A stretch of DNA of 64,000 bases from Jannaschia sp. S6380 (GTDB lineage: Bacteria > Pseudomonadota > Alphaproteobacteria > Rhodobacterales > Rhodobacteraceae): assembly GCF_023015695.1 (NCBI RefSeq), contig NZ_JALKAS010000001.1:1550001-1614000 (forward strand), read 5' to 3'. The notes under the pieces were generated by a model. It was not told where the DNA came from and did not search any database. It was given only the letters and a program-made list of their open reading frames with translations. The translations under genes and the position numbers were made by a program. Below are positions 56,647 through 64,000 of the stretch, one piece after another; position 1 is the first letter of the stretch; each line of letters opens with the position of its first letter.

Positions 56647-58320
56647 ATGTCCGACACGTTCCGCCTGACGATGGCCCAGCTCAACCCGGTGATGGGCGAT
56701 CTGGACGGCAACGCCGCCAAGGCGCGTGACGCCTGGGCCGCGGGCCGCGCGGCCGGCGCCGACATGGTCGCCCTGCCCGAGATGTTCCTGACCGGCTACC
56801 AGCCGCAGGACCTGATCCGCAAACCAGCCTTCGTCGCCCATGCCCGCCTGGTCCTGGAGGAGCTGGTGGCCGACTGCGCCGACGGCCCCGCCCTGGGCAT
56901 CGGCCTGGCCCATTGGCCCGAAGGCGAGGAGAAGCCGTTCAACAGCTGGGTCGTGGCCCATAACGGCCGGATCGTGGCCGAAATCCACAAGCATCACCTG
57001 CCCAACTACCGCGTGTTCGACGAAAAGCGCTTCTTCGCCAGCGGCGACGTTTCGGGTCCCTATGCCATCGGGTCCGTGCGCATCGGGACGCCGATCTGCG
57101 AGGATGCCTGGTACGACGACGTCACCGAGACGCTGGCCGAGACCGGTGCAGACATCCTGCTGGTGCCCAACGGCTCGCCCTACTTCCGGGGCAAGCAGGA
57201 CGTCCGCTATGGTGTCATGGTCGCGCGTGTGGTCGAGACGGGGTTGCCGCTGGCTTACCTGAACCTGATCGGAGGCCAGGACGACCAGGTTTTCGACGGC
57301 GCCAGCTTCGTCCTGAACCCCGGCGGCCGGCTGACGCATCACCTGCCGAGCTTCAGGGAATGCCTCGCGCATGTCGATTTCGAGCGGACGAAGGCAGGCT
57401 GGCGCGCCGTCGAGGGCGAAAAGGCCCCGCAACCCGAAGGGCCCGGCGCCGACTATCGCGCGATGGTGCTGGCGCTGCGCGACTACATGACCAAGGCGGG
57501 GTTCTCGAAGGCCCTGCTGGGGCTTTCGGGGGGTGTGGATTCTGCCATCGTGGCGGCGATCGCGGTCGATGCACTGGGCGCCGAGAACGTCCGCTGCGTC
57601 ATGCTGCCGTCGGAGTACACCTCGGAGCAATCGCTCGACGACGCGCGTGGCGTGGCCGAACGCCTGGGCTGCCGCCTCGACACCGTGCCGATCGGCCCCG
57701 CCCGCGCCGCCGTGACCGAAACGCTCGCCCCGCACTTCGATGGAACCATGCCGGACCTGACCGAGGAGAACATCCAGTCGCGCCTGCGCGGCCTGCTGCT
57801 GATGGCGCTGTCGAACAAGTTCGGCGAGATGCTCCTGACGACGGGCAACAAGTCCGAGGTCGCCGTGGGCTATGCCACGATCTACGGCGACATGGCCGGC
57901 GGCTACAACCCGGTGAAGGATCTGTACAAGACGGCGCTTTTCGACGTCTGCCGGTGGCGCAACGCGCACCATGCCGACTGGTTCAAAGGCCCGGCATCCG
58001 AGGTCATGCCCCCCCGTGTCATCGAAAAGCCGCCCACCGCCGAGCTGCGCGCCGACCAGAAGGACGAAGACAGCCTGCCGCCCTATCCCGTTCTCGACGA
58101 CATCCTGGAGCGTCTGATCGACGAGGACCAGTCCGTGGCCGAGATCGTCCTGGCTGGCCACGATCGGGAGGTCGTCAAACAGGTCGAAAAGCTGATCTAT
58201 CTTAGCGAATACAAGCGGTTCCAATCCGCCCCCGGCACGCGACTGTCGGAACATGCCTTCTGGCTGGACCGGCGCTATCCGATCGTGAACCGCTGGCGCG
58301 ACCCCTCGGGCAAGACCTGA
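56647..58320 (+). CDS. nadE: Glutamine-dependent NAD+ synthetase
   Basis: 557 residues, two domains. The nitrilase-type glutaminase has the triad Glu45 (LPEMFLTGY), Lys115 (IHKHHLPNY) and Cys151 (PICEDAWYDD). The synthetase has the P-loop SGGVDS at 294-299 and LLTTGNKSEVAVGYATIYGD. It makes NAD+ from deamido-NAD. The ATG at 56647 is chosen over 56620 because GGAGACCGAG precedes it and the usual start is a few residues before FRLTMAQLNP. Confidence 0.96.
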   Translation: MSDTFRLTMAQLNPVMGDLDGNAAKARDAWAAGRAAGADMVALPEMFLTGYQPQDLIRKPAFVAHARLVLEELVADCADGPALGIGLAHWPEGEEKPFNSWVVAHNGRIVAEIHKHHLPNYRVFDEKRFFASGDVSGPYAIGSVRIGTPICEDAWYDDVTETLAETGADILLVPNGSPYFRGKQDVRYGVMVARVVETGLPLAYLNLIGGQDDQVFDGASFVLNPGGRLTHHLPSFRECLAHVDFERTKAGWRAVEGEKAPQPEGPGADYRAMVLALRDYMTKAGFSKALLGLSGGVDSAIVAAIAVDALGAENVRCVMLPSEYTSEQSLDDARGVAERLGCRLDTVPIGPARAAVTETLAPHFDGTMPDLTEENIQSRLRGLLLMALSNKFGEMLLTTGNKSEVAVGYATIYGDMAGGYNPVKDLYKTALFDVCRWRNAHHADWFKGPASEVMPPRVIEKPPTAELRADQKDEDSLPPYPVLDDILERLIDEDQSVAEIVLAGHDREVVKQVEKLIYLSEYKRFQSAPGTRLSEHAFWLDRRYPIVNRWRDPSGKT

Positions 58321-58324
58321 CGCG

Positions 58325-59368
58325 ATGGCGACGATCCTGTTCATCGTGCCCCGGTTCCATACAAACCTGTGGTTCGCGACACGCGCCTTGGTCGAGGCCG
58401 GGCACGACGTGGAAATCGCAGCAGCCACGGTTGCGGATGGCGAGGATCACAGCTTCGTCGCCCCGACCGATATCGGCACGACGCCGGATGCTGCTGTCGT
58501 CGCCGAACTGATGCACCGCGTATCCCCGGAACTGGTGATCGTGCGGGGCGACGAGGATCTGTTGCAGAACGTCGCCCGTGCCGGCAGACGGATCGGCGCC
58601 CGCGTCCTTAGCTACAACCTGCGGCCGATGACCCGCGTGACACCGGTCATGCGGCGGATCAAGAACCTGTGGCAGGGCAGGCCCCGACGCCGCATCACGC
58701 CCGTTCCCGGCCTGGACGCGAGGGCACGGCGCGATCCGACGGCATTCCATGTCCCGTTCCCTGTGGCGGCCCTGCCGCATACGGCAACCGCGCGGGACGC
58801 AGACGGGGGGCCGCGCATCCTCTGCGTGGGGAAAATCGCGCAGCGTCGCAAGAACCAGCATCTGCTTATCGATGCGTTGCGGCCCCTGGCATCGGCAGGG
58901 CGGCCTTTCCGGCTGACCCTCATCGGCTCCAGCGACCGGGCGATCAACGGGCTGGACGATGACCACTCCGAAGCACTGCGCGCCGCTGCGCGCGACGAGC
59001 CGTGGATCGATCTCCATCAGGATATACCGTTCGAACGGATGGCCGACCTCTACGCCGCACACGACATCTGCGTCCTGCCTTCGGTGGGCGAGCCGCTGGG
59101 CGCCGCGCCGCTCGAGGGGATGCCCTATGGCACGATCCCCGTCGTCTCGACGCAGGCGGGCGCCGCGGGGCTTATCGTCGATGGCGAGACCGGTCTGCGT
59201 GTCGACGTCACCCGCGACGGCGACCTGCAAGAGGCCATGCGGCGCCTGCTCGACGATGGCGAGTTGCGGGGCAAGCTCTGCGCCGGTGCCCGCCGTTTCG
59301 CCGAGACCGAACTCTCGCCCGCCCGATACGTCGCCCGGATCGAGGCGCTGCTGCCGAAGGGCAGATAG
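58325..59368 (+). CDS. Glycosyltransferase, GT4-like
   Basis: 347 residues, GT-B fold: an N-terminal acceptor half with FATRALVEAGHDVEIAAA and a C-terminal donor half with RILCVGKIAQRRKNQHLLIDAL, the E-x7-E site in EPLGAAPLEGMPYGTIPVV and a final helix. It transfers a sugar from a nucleotide donor to an unknown lipid or carbohydrate. It starts four bases after nadE and probably shares its transcript, though nothing else suggests a common role. Confidence 0.85.
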   Translation: MATILFIVPRFHTNLWFATRALVEAGHDVEIAAATVADGEDHSFVAPTDIGTTPDAAVVAELMHRVSPELVIVRGDEDLLQNVARAGRRIGARVLSYNLRPMTRVTPVMRRIKNLWQGRPRRRITPVPGLDARARRDPTAFHVPFPVAALPHTATARDADGGPRILCVGKIAQRRKNQHLLIDALRPLASAGRPFRLTLIGSSDRAINGLDDDHSEALRAAARDEPWIDLHQDIPFERMADLYAAHDICVLPSVGEPLGAAPLEGMPYGTIPVVSTQAGAAGLIVDGETGLRVDVTRDGDLQEAMRRLLDDGELRGKLCAGARRFAETELSPARYVARIEALLPKGR

Positions 59369-59427
59369 CCGGCGGAAGCGCGAGCTTTGGGTTTGCCCCC
59401 GCCCGGTCAAAGGGTACATCCGGGGGC

Positions 59428-59838
59428 ATGAGCATTTTTCATCTCGCCTACAACGTCACCGATCTGGACGAGGCCCGGCGCTTCTACGGCGAACGTCTGG
59501 GTTGCGTCGAGGGGCGGAGCACCGACACCTGGGCGGATTTCGATTTTTTCGGCCACCAGATCAGCCTGCATCTCGGGCCACCCTTCGACCACGCCCCCAC
59601 GGGCCGCGTCGGCGATCACATGGTGCCGATGCCCCATCTCGGCGTCCTTCTCGGGATGGAGGATTGGCGCGCCCTGGCCGAACGGCTGCAGGCGGCGGGG
59701 CAGGAATTCGTGATCGCCCCGACCCTGCGGTTCGAGGGACAACCGGGCGAGCAGGCCACGATGTTCCTGTTCGATCCCTCGGGCAATCCGATCGAGTTCA
59801 AGGGCATGCGTGACCCGGCCCAGGCGTTTGCGACGTGA
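59428..59838 (+). CDS. VOC family protein
   Basis: 136 residues: IFHLAYNVTDLDEARRFYGERLGC, HQISLHL, and the C-terminal TMFLFDPSGNPIEFKGM. The ligand positions His5, Glu131 region, and His64 give a possible metal site, as in glyoxalase or extradiol-type enzymes. GGGGG precedes the ATG at 59428. Its stop overlaps the GTG start of ghrA (GTGA), so it works in the same operon. Confidence 0.85.
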   Translation: MSIFHLAYNVTDLDEARRFYGERLGCVEGRSTDTWADFDFFGHQISLHLGPPFDHAPTGRVGDHMVPMPHLGVLLGMEDWRALAERLQAAGQEFVIAPTLRFEGQPGEQATMFLFDPSGNPIEFKGMRDPAQAFAT

Positions 59839-60773
59839 CACGCGTCCTGATCGCCGCCAAGCCCGCGACGCGCGCGCGGTACCGCGACCTGCTGCCGGCG
59901 GCCCTGTCGGACGCGGGCGTCCGAGCCGATGTGATCACCGAAGGGGAGGCGCACGAGCCATCCGCCGTCGACTGGATGGTCTATGCCCCGTCCTCGGACA
60001 TCAATGACTTTACGCCCTACACGCGGCTGAAGGGATGCCTGTGTCTCTGGGCCGGGGTCGAGAATATCGAGGGCAATGCGACGCTCGCCGCGCCGCTCAC
60101 GCGGATGGTGGACCCCGCCCTGACGCGGGGCATGGTGGAGTGGGTGACGGGGCACGTGCTGCGACACCACCTCGGCATGGACGCCCATCTCGACAACCCG
60201 GACCGCGCATGGCGGTCGGCGGTTCCGCCACTGGCACCGGGCCGGCCGGTCACGGTCCTGGGACTGGGCGCGCTGGGCGGTGCCTGCGCACGGGTGCTTG
60301 CGGCGCTGGGCTTTCCCGTCACCGGCTGGTCGCGCGGGCCCAAGGACATCCCAGGCGTGCGGGCTCTCTCGGGGTCGGATGGCCTGCGCGAGGCCCTCGG
60401 CCGCGCGCATATCGTGGTGCTGCTGGTGCCGCACACGCGGGCGACCGAGGATCTGATGAACGCCGAGACACTCGCGATGATGCGCAAGGGCGCCGTCCTG
60501 CTGAACCCCGGGCGCGGCGCGCTGGTGGACGAGGCGGCGCTCCTCTCGGCGCTGGACGGGCATCTGGGACATGCGACCCTGGACACGTTTCGAACCGAAC
60601 CATTGCCGCGGGATCACCCGTTCTGGGCCCATCCGCGCGTGACCGTCACGCCGCATATCGCGTCGGCCACCCGGCCCGCCTCGGCCGTGCGCGTCATCGC
60701 CGAGAACATCCGGCGGGGCGAGGTCGGGGAGCCGCTGCTGCACCTCGTCGACCGGTCGGAGGCGCTGACGTGA
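59835..60773 (+). CDS. ghrA: Glyoxylate/hydroxypyruvate reductase A family
   Basis: 312 residues, D-2-hydroxyacid dehydrogenase of the GhrA subgroup. NAD(P) loop is VTVLGLGALGGACARVL; active residues are in LLVPHTRATEDLMN, LNPGRGALVDEAAL, the Asp-Glu of TLDTFRTEPLP and the His of VTPHIASATRP. Start is GTG at 59835, overlapping the previous stop. Likely reduces glyoxylate or hydroxypyruvate. The next gene begins at its own stop. Confidence 0.9.
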   Translation: MTRVLIAAKPATRARYRDLLPAALSDAGVRADVITEGEAHEPSAVDWMVYAPSSDINDFTPYTRLKGCLCLWAGVENIEGNATLAAPLTRMVDPALTRGMVEWVTGHVLRHHLGMDAHLDNPDRAWRSAVPPLAPGRPVTVLGLGALGGACARVLAALGFPVTGWSRGPKDIPGVRALSGSDGLREALGRAHIVVLLVPHTRATEDLMNAETLAMMRKGAVLLNPGRGALVDEAALLSALDGHLGHATLDTFRTEPLPRDHPFWAHPRVTVTPHIASATRPASAVRVIAENIRRGEVGEPLLHLVDRSEALT

Positions 60774-61867
60774 AGTTGACCCCGCTTGCCCGATCGCTAC
60801 CCGCTTCCGTCCCCTTCGTCGGGCCCGAGGCACAGGAACGCGCCCGCCGCGCCCCCTTCGCCGCACGCCTCGGCGCCAATGAAAGCCCGTTCGGCGCTTC
60901 GCCCCGTGCCCTCGCCGCCATCGCCGAGGCGGCATCCGACGCCTGGATGTACGGCGATCCGGAATATCACGATCTGCGCCACGCCCTGGCTGCGCATCAT
61001 GGCGTGGCGCCTGAAAACATCGTGGCCGGCGAAGGGATCGACGGCCTGCTGGGCTATCTGGTGCGATTAACGGTGGCGCCCGGGGATGCGGTCGTCACCT
61101 CTGCGGGCGCCTATCCGACCTTCGACTATCACGTGACGGGCCATGGCGGGGTGCTGCACAGGGTGCCCTACCGCGGCGATCACGAAGACCCGGACGCCTT
61201 GGCGGACGAGGCGAGGCGCGTGGGCGCCGGGCTCGTCTACCTTGCCAATCCCGACAACCCGATGGGAAGCTGGCACCATGCCGACCGCATCGGCGCGATG
61301 CTGGACGCGCTGCCGGCGGACGCGCTCCTCTGCCTGGATGAGGCCTATGCCGACCTCGCCCCGCCCGAAGCGATCCCGCCCATCGCGCCGGACGACGCGC
61401 GCGTCATCCGCATGCGGACGTTCTCCAAGGCGCATGGCCTCGCCGGACTGCGTGTCGGCTATGCCATCGGTCCTGCGGCGCTGATCGCCGCGTTTGATCG
61501 GGTGCGCAACCATTTCGGGCTGGGGCGCGTCGCGCAGGCCGGCGCATTGGCGGCGCTGCAGGACCCGGACTGGCTGGCCGAGATCCGCGCCCGGGTGATT
61601 CAGTCGCGCGACGCCATCGCGGCGATCGCGCGCGAGAATGGCCTGACGCCCCTGCCCTCGGCCACGAATTTCGTGATGATCGATTGTGGCGGCGACGGCG
61701 ACCATGCCCGCGCCGTGCTGGCCGCGCTGGTCCGGCGGGACGTGTTCGTGCGGATGCCCGGCGTGGCCCCGCTCGACCGCTGCATACGTATTTCCTGCGG
61801 GACGGCAGCCGATATGGACGCCTTGCGCGCCGCCCTGCCGGATTCGCTACGGGACGCGGGTTCGTGA
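60770..61867 (+). CDS. Histidinol-phosphate aminotransferase-like PLP enzyme
   Basis: 365 residues, fold type I class I/II aminotransferase. The start is the GTG at 60770 in GTGA with the ghrA stop; the product then reads MKLTPLARSLPASVPFVGPEA. Marks: LGANESPFG (HisC-type start), VYLANPDNPMGSW, LCLDEAYADLAP and the PLP lysine in RTFSKAHGLAGLRVGYAIG. It may be a HisC paralog acting on an aromatic or other amino acid in this operon, as true hisC usually sits elsewhere. Confidence 0.88.
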   Translation: MKLTPLARSLPASVPFVGPEAQERARRAPFAARLGANESPFGASPRALAAIAEAASDAWMYGDPEYHDLRHALAAHHGVAPENIVAGEGIDGLLGYLVRLTVAPGDAVVTSAGAYPTFDYHVTGHGGVLHRVPYRGDHEDPDALADEARRVGAGLVYLANPDNPMGSWHHADRIGAMLDALPADALLCLDEAYADLAPPEAIPPIAPDDARVIRMRTFSKAHGLAGLRVGYAIGPAALIAAFDRVRNHFGLGRVAQAGALAALQDPDWLAEIRARVIQSRDAIAAIARENGLTPLPSATNFVMIDCGGDGDHARAVLAALVRRDVFVRMPGVAPLDRCIRISCGTAADMDALRAALPDSLRDAGS

Positions 61868-61916
61868 CTTCTCCTCCGACCGATCCACGCTAGGATTGGT
61901 CGGAAAGGAGGACGAC

Positions 61917-62180
61917 ATGGACGAACATCGCGTCAGCACGGTGGAGGACTACACCAAGGCCTTCCTCGGCATGGCGTATCCGGTCCTGCTGATGGCGCTG
62001 ATCTTCATCTGGGCCCTCTGGGCCTATGCGGCGGCCCTTTCGGTCTGTGTGGCCCTGCACTGGACGATCCGGCGGCTGGCCCTGCGTCGTGCCCGCGCGG
62101 AGGCCGCCTGGGACGCCCGGGTGGCGCGCGCCATCGCCAAGGGGCGATCCGGGCCAGCGGCGGCCGAGCGGCGCGGCTAG
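61917..62180 (+). CDS. Small one/two-TM membrane protein (87 residues)
   Basis: AAAGGAGG five bases before the ATG at 61917 is one of the best ribosome binding sites in the window. The product has a long hydrophobic stretch (about 16-52, AYPVLLMALIFIWALWAYAA then ALSVCVALHW) followed by an Arg-rich helix (RRLALRRARAEAAWDARVARAIAKG), which should lie in the cytoplasm. Family unknown. It faces a 35-residue membrane ORF on the other strand. Confidence 0.7.
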   Translation: MDEHRVSTVEDYTKAFLGMAYPVLLMALIFIWALWAYAAALSVCVALHWTIRRLALRRARAEAAWDARVARAIAKGRSGPAAAERRG

Positions 62181-62266
62181 CCCACCCCTCGCCTGCCAGA
62201 GGGGAACGGCGGTAATAAAGATCGTTGCAAGACGCCAGAGAAGCGCCGCCGAAACAGCGCGGCCGA

Positions 62267-62374
62267 CTAGGGCAGCGCGAGCAGTTCCATCAGCGAAAAG
62301 CCCCCGAACAGAAACGGTGCCCAAGCCAACAGGCCGATGGCGATGATGAAGGCGGTGCGAAACTGGTCCGGCAT
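62267..62374 (-). CDS. Tiny membrane protein (35 residues)
   Basis: GGAGGAGAG lies before the ATG at 62374. The product starts MPDQFRTAFIIAIGLLAW and continues with a second hydrophobic part APFLFGGFSLMELLALP, one membrane span in all. No known family by eye. The strong ribosome site and the complete frame are the evidence. Confidence 0.6.
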   Translation of the reverse strand: MPDQFRTAFIIAIGLLAWAPFLFGGFSLMELLALP

Positions 62375-62469
62375 GATCTCTCCTCCTGATGTCCCGTAGG
62401 CACGTAGACCGCGCCGCCGAAGTTTCGGACATCAGGCCGATCGTTCATGCAATACCACCTGTGCAGAAA

Positions 62470-63666
62470 TCAAGCCCCCGCGATGGCTTTCGCCGCGCGG
62501 TCCAGCGCGCCGGCACCATGCGGAATGCCGAGCGCCTTCAGCCCGGCATCCATCGCGGCCAGCGTCCCCAGCAGCGAGTGCGCCGACACGTGCCCCATGT
62601 GGCCGATCCGTAGGAAGTCGTGCCAGATCGGGTCGTCGGGCGGGGCCATCCCGATGCCGATGCCCAGGGTCAGGCCGGCTTCGCGTTCCACCCATTCGCG
62701 AAGGGCCGTGCCGTGTTTCGGCAGGCGCACCGCCGTCACGGCATGGCTTCGCGCCTCGGGCGTGCGGACATTGCGCTCCATCCCGCCCGGCACCTCCCAC
62801 GCGTCGAAGGCGGCGTGAATCGCACCGGCCAGGGTGGCATGACGGGCCCAGGCGTTCTCCACCCCCTCCTCGTGGACAAGCATGTCCAGCGCTTCACGCA
62901 GGCCATAGAGGTGATGCGTCGGCCCGGTCCCGTTGAAATAGCGGTAGTAGATGGCAGGCTCGGTTCGCGGAACCCAGTCCCAATAGGCGGTGACGCAGTC
63001 GGCCCGGTCCCGCGCGCGGGCGGCACGGGCGTTGTAGAACACGAAGCACATGCCGGCCGGGGTCATCAGGCCTTTCTGGCTGCCGGTGATGGCCGTGTCG
63101 GCACCCCATTCGTCCATCTCGAACACGTCGCATCCCATCGAGGCGATGCAATCCGCCTGCAAAAGTGCCGGATGGCCGGCGGCGTCCATTTCCGCCCGGA
63201 TGGCGCGGGTGTCGGACCGGACCGAAGAGGACGTGTCGACATGAACCAGCAGCACCGATCTGATTTCATGCGTCGGGTCGTCGCGCAGGCGCTGGCCGAT
63301 GGCCGCCGCGTCCATCGCGGTCCGGTTGCCGAAATCGAGGAACTCGACCCGCAGACCCAGCCCCCTGGCCACGTCGGCCCAGCCGTCGGCGAAACTGCCG
63401 GTGCGGGGGATAAGCACCAGATCGCCCCGCGAATGCGTGTTCGCCAGAACGGCTTCCCATGCGGCATGGCCGTTGCCGATATAGATCGCCACGTGCCCCT
63501 CCGTCCGCGCGACCTTGCGAAGATCGGGGATCAGCGAATGCGTCAGGTCCACCAGCGGACCGGTATAGATGTTGGGCGACGGACGGTGCATCGCGCGCAG
63601 AACCCGTTCGGGAACGATCGACGGGCCGGGGATGGCGAGCGTCTGGGGCCCATGGGCGAGCGACAT
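62470..63666 (-). CDS. Class V aminotransferase, serine/alanine-glyoxylate type
   Basis: 398 residues of PLP fold type I class V. The N-terminal IPGPSIVPERVLRAMHRPSPNIY is the alanine/serine-glyoxylate aminotransferase start, and the PLP lysine is in ITGSQKGLMTPAGM. LLVHVDTSSSVRSD and HDFLRIGHMGHVS support the family. It could be serine-glyoxylate, or pyridoxamine-pyruvate aminotransferase; substrate cannot be fixed. It would use glyoxylate that GhrA also handles, but the two are on opposite strands. Confidence 0.88.
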   Translation of the reverse strand: MSLAHGPQTLAIPGPSIVPERVLRAMHRPSPNIYTGPLVDLTHSLIPDLRKVARTEGHVAIYIGNGHAAWEAVLANTHSRGDLVLIPRTGSFADGWADVARGLGLRVEFLDFGNRTAMDAAAIGQRLRDDPTHEIRSVLLVHVDTSSSVRSDTRAIRAEMDAAGHPALLQADCIASMGCDVFEMDEWGADTAITGSQKGLMTPAGMCFVFYNARAARARDRADCVTAYWDWVPRTEPAIYYRYFNGTGPTHHLYGLREALDMLVHEEGVENAWARHATLAGAIHAAFDAWEVPGGMERNVRTPEARSHAVTAVRLPKHGTALREWVEREAGLTLGIGIGMAPPDDPIWHDFLRIGHMGHVSAHSLLGTLAAMDAGLKALGIPHGAGALDRAAKAIAGA

Positions 63667-63765
63667 GGCGGACTCCGGCGGAAAAGGTCCCGGGCATCGC
63701 TACTTGGCGGCTTCGCGGGGGTCAATCGGGGCTTGGCACGCTTGCGGGATTGCCTATCTGTATCG

Positions 63766-64000
63766 ATGATGACCGCACGTACCGTCCTCCGCATCTCGGG
63801 CCCCGACCGCGAGAAGTTCCTCGCGGGCCTTCTGACGCGGGACGTGCCCGCGTCGGGCCTGGGTTATGCGGCCCTGCTGACGCCGCAGGGCAAGTACCTG
63901 GCCGACTTCATCACCTTCCGCGACGACGACGCCTGTTATCTGGACATCGCCGCCGACCTGGCGCCGGCGCTGGCGCAGCGCCTGAATATGTATCGTCTGC
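63766..64000 (+). CDS. YgfZ/GcvT-type folate-binding protein (3' end outside window)
   Basis: Only the first 78 residues are seen. RTVLRISGPDREKFLAGLLTRDV, YAALLTPQGKYLADF and the FRDDDACYLDI part match YgfZ, a tetrahydrofolate-binding helper of iron-sulfur protein repair. Two ATG codons in tandem (63766 and 63769) can start it. It is divergent from the aminotransferase with 99 bases between. Confidence 0.85.
   Translation, partial: MMTARTVLRISGPDREKFLAGLLTRDVPASGLGYAALLTPQGKYLADFITFRDDDACYLDIAADLAPALAQRLNMYRL

Overview
The window is 64 kb of GC-rich chromosome from an alphaproteobacterium. Gene content (NDUFA12-like protein next to a DUF2155 protein, HWE-family kinase, iron-sulfur photolyase of the CryB/PhrB type, a Leu-rich leuA leader, DUF1800/DUF1501 pair) and codon use point to the Rhodobacteraceae, roseobacter group; the genus cannot be fixed by reading alone. 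I found no IS element, integrase, prophage, CRISPR array, toxin-antitoxin pair or rRNA operon. Base composition looks even, so most of the window is core genome with a few uncharacterised, lineage-type genes.

Layout. 1-3.7 kb: 3' part of acetyl-CoA synthetase, then accB-accC. 3.7-9.3 kb: response regulator and HWE histidine kinase (minus), aat, a DUF2155/NDUFA12-like pair, an EF-hand protein behind a TetR-operator-like palindrome, and metY. 9.4-17.1 kb: a 1010-residue one-TM protein with a GspL/PilM-like start and a GspC/PilP-like end, an ArsC-family protein, a cold-shock gene with a strong terminator, an acyl-CoA synthetase and an ABC exporter. 17.2-22.8 kb: a 57-residue membrane protein, tRNA-Gly(TCC), gatC-gatA, a lipoprotein, an AmpD-like amidase, RNase P RNA, a PAS-like protein, rpmG with its terminator, and a GNAT protein.

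22.8-36.6 kb: DUF1501/DUF1800 pair, a 20-residue cationic peptide ORF, aspS, cfa, a DUF4375-like protein, carB, two tandem DUF2726-like genes, a ketoacyl-ACP synthase III and an unknown 159-residue protein. 36.9-43.7 kb: tdk-HAD, 8-oxoguanine deaminase-type amidohydrolase with hisN, quinone oxidoreductase, LysR regulator, Bax inhibitor-1 family protein, VOC protein. 43.7-51.1 kb: the cell-shape operon mreB-mreC-mreD-mrdA-rodA, then leuA with a Leu-rich leader peptide. 51.2-64 kb: a secreted beta-propeller, an SDR/photolyase pair, a third and degenerate DUF2726-like protein, a periplasmic MORN-repeat protein, nadE, a glycosyltransferase, a VOC-ghrA-aminotransferase operon, two tiny membrane proteins, a class V aminotransferase and the start of a YgfZ-type folate-binding gene.

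Most genes serve central metabolism, translation and envelope growth. The least explained parts are the three DUF2726-like paralogs with shared upstream sequence, the large GspL/GspC-like protein, the leuA leader, the long inverted repeat downstream of carB, and several very small ORFs with good ribosome binding sites.
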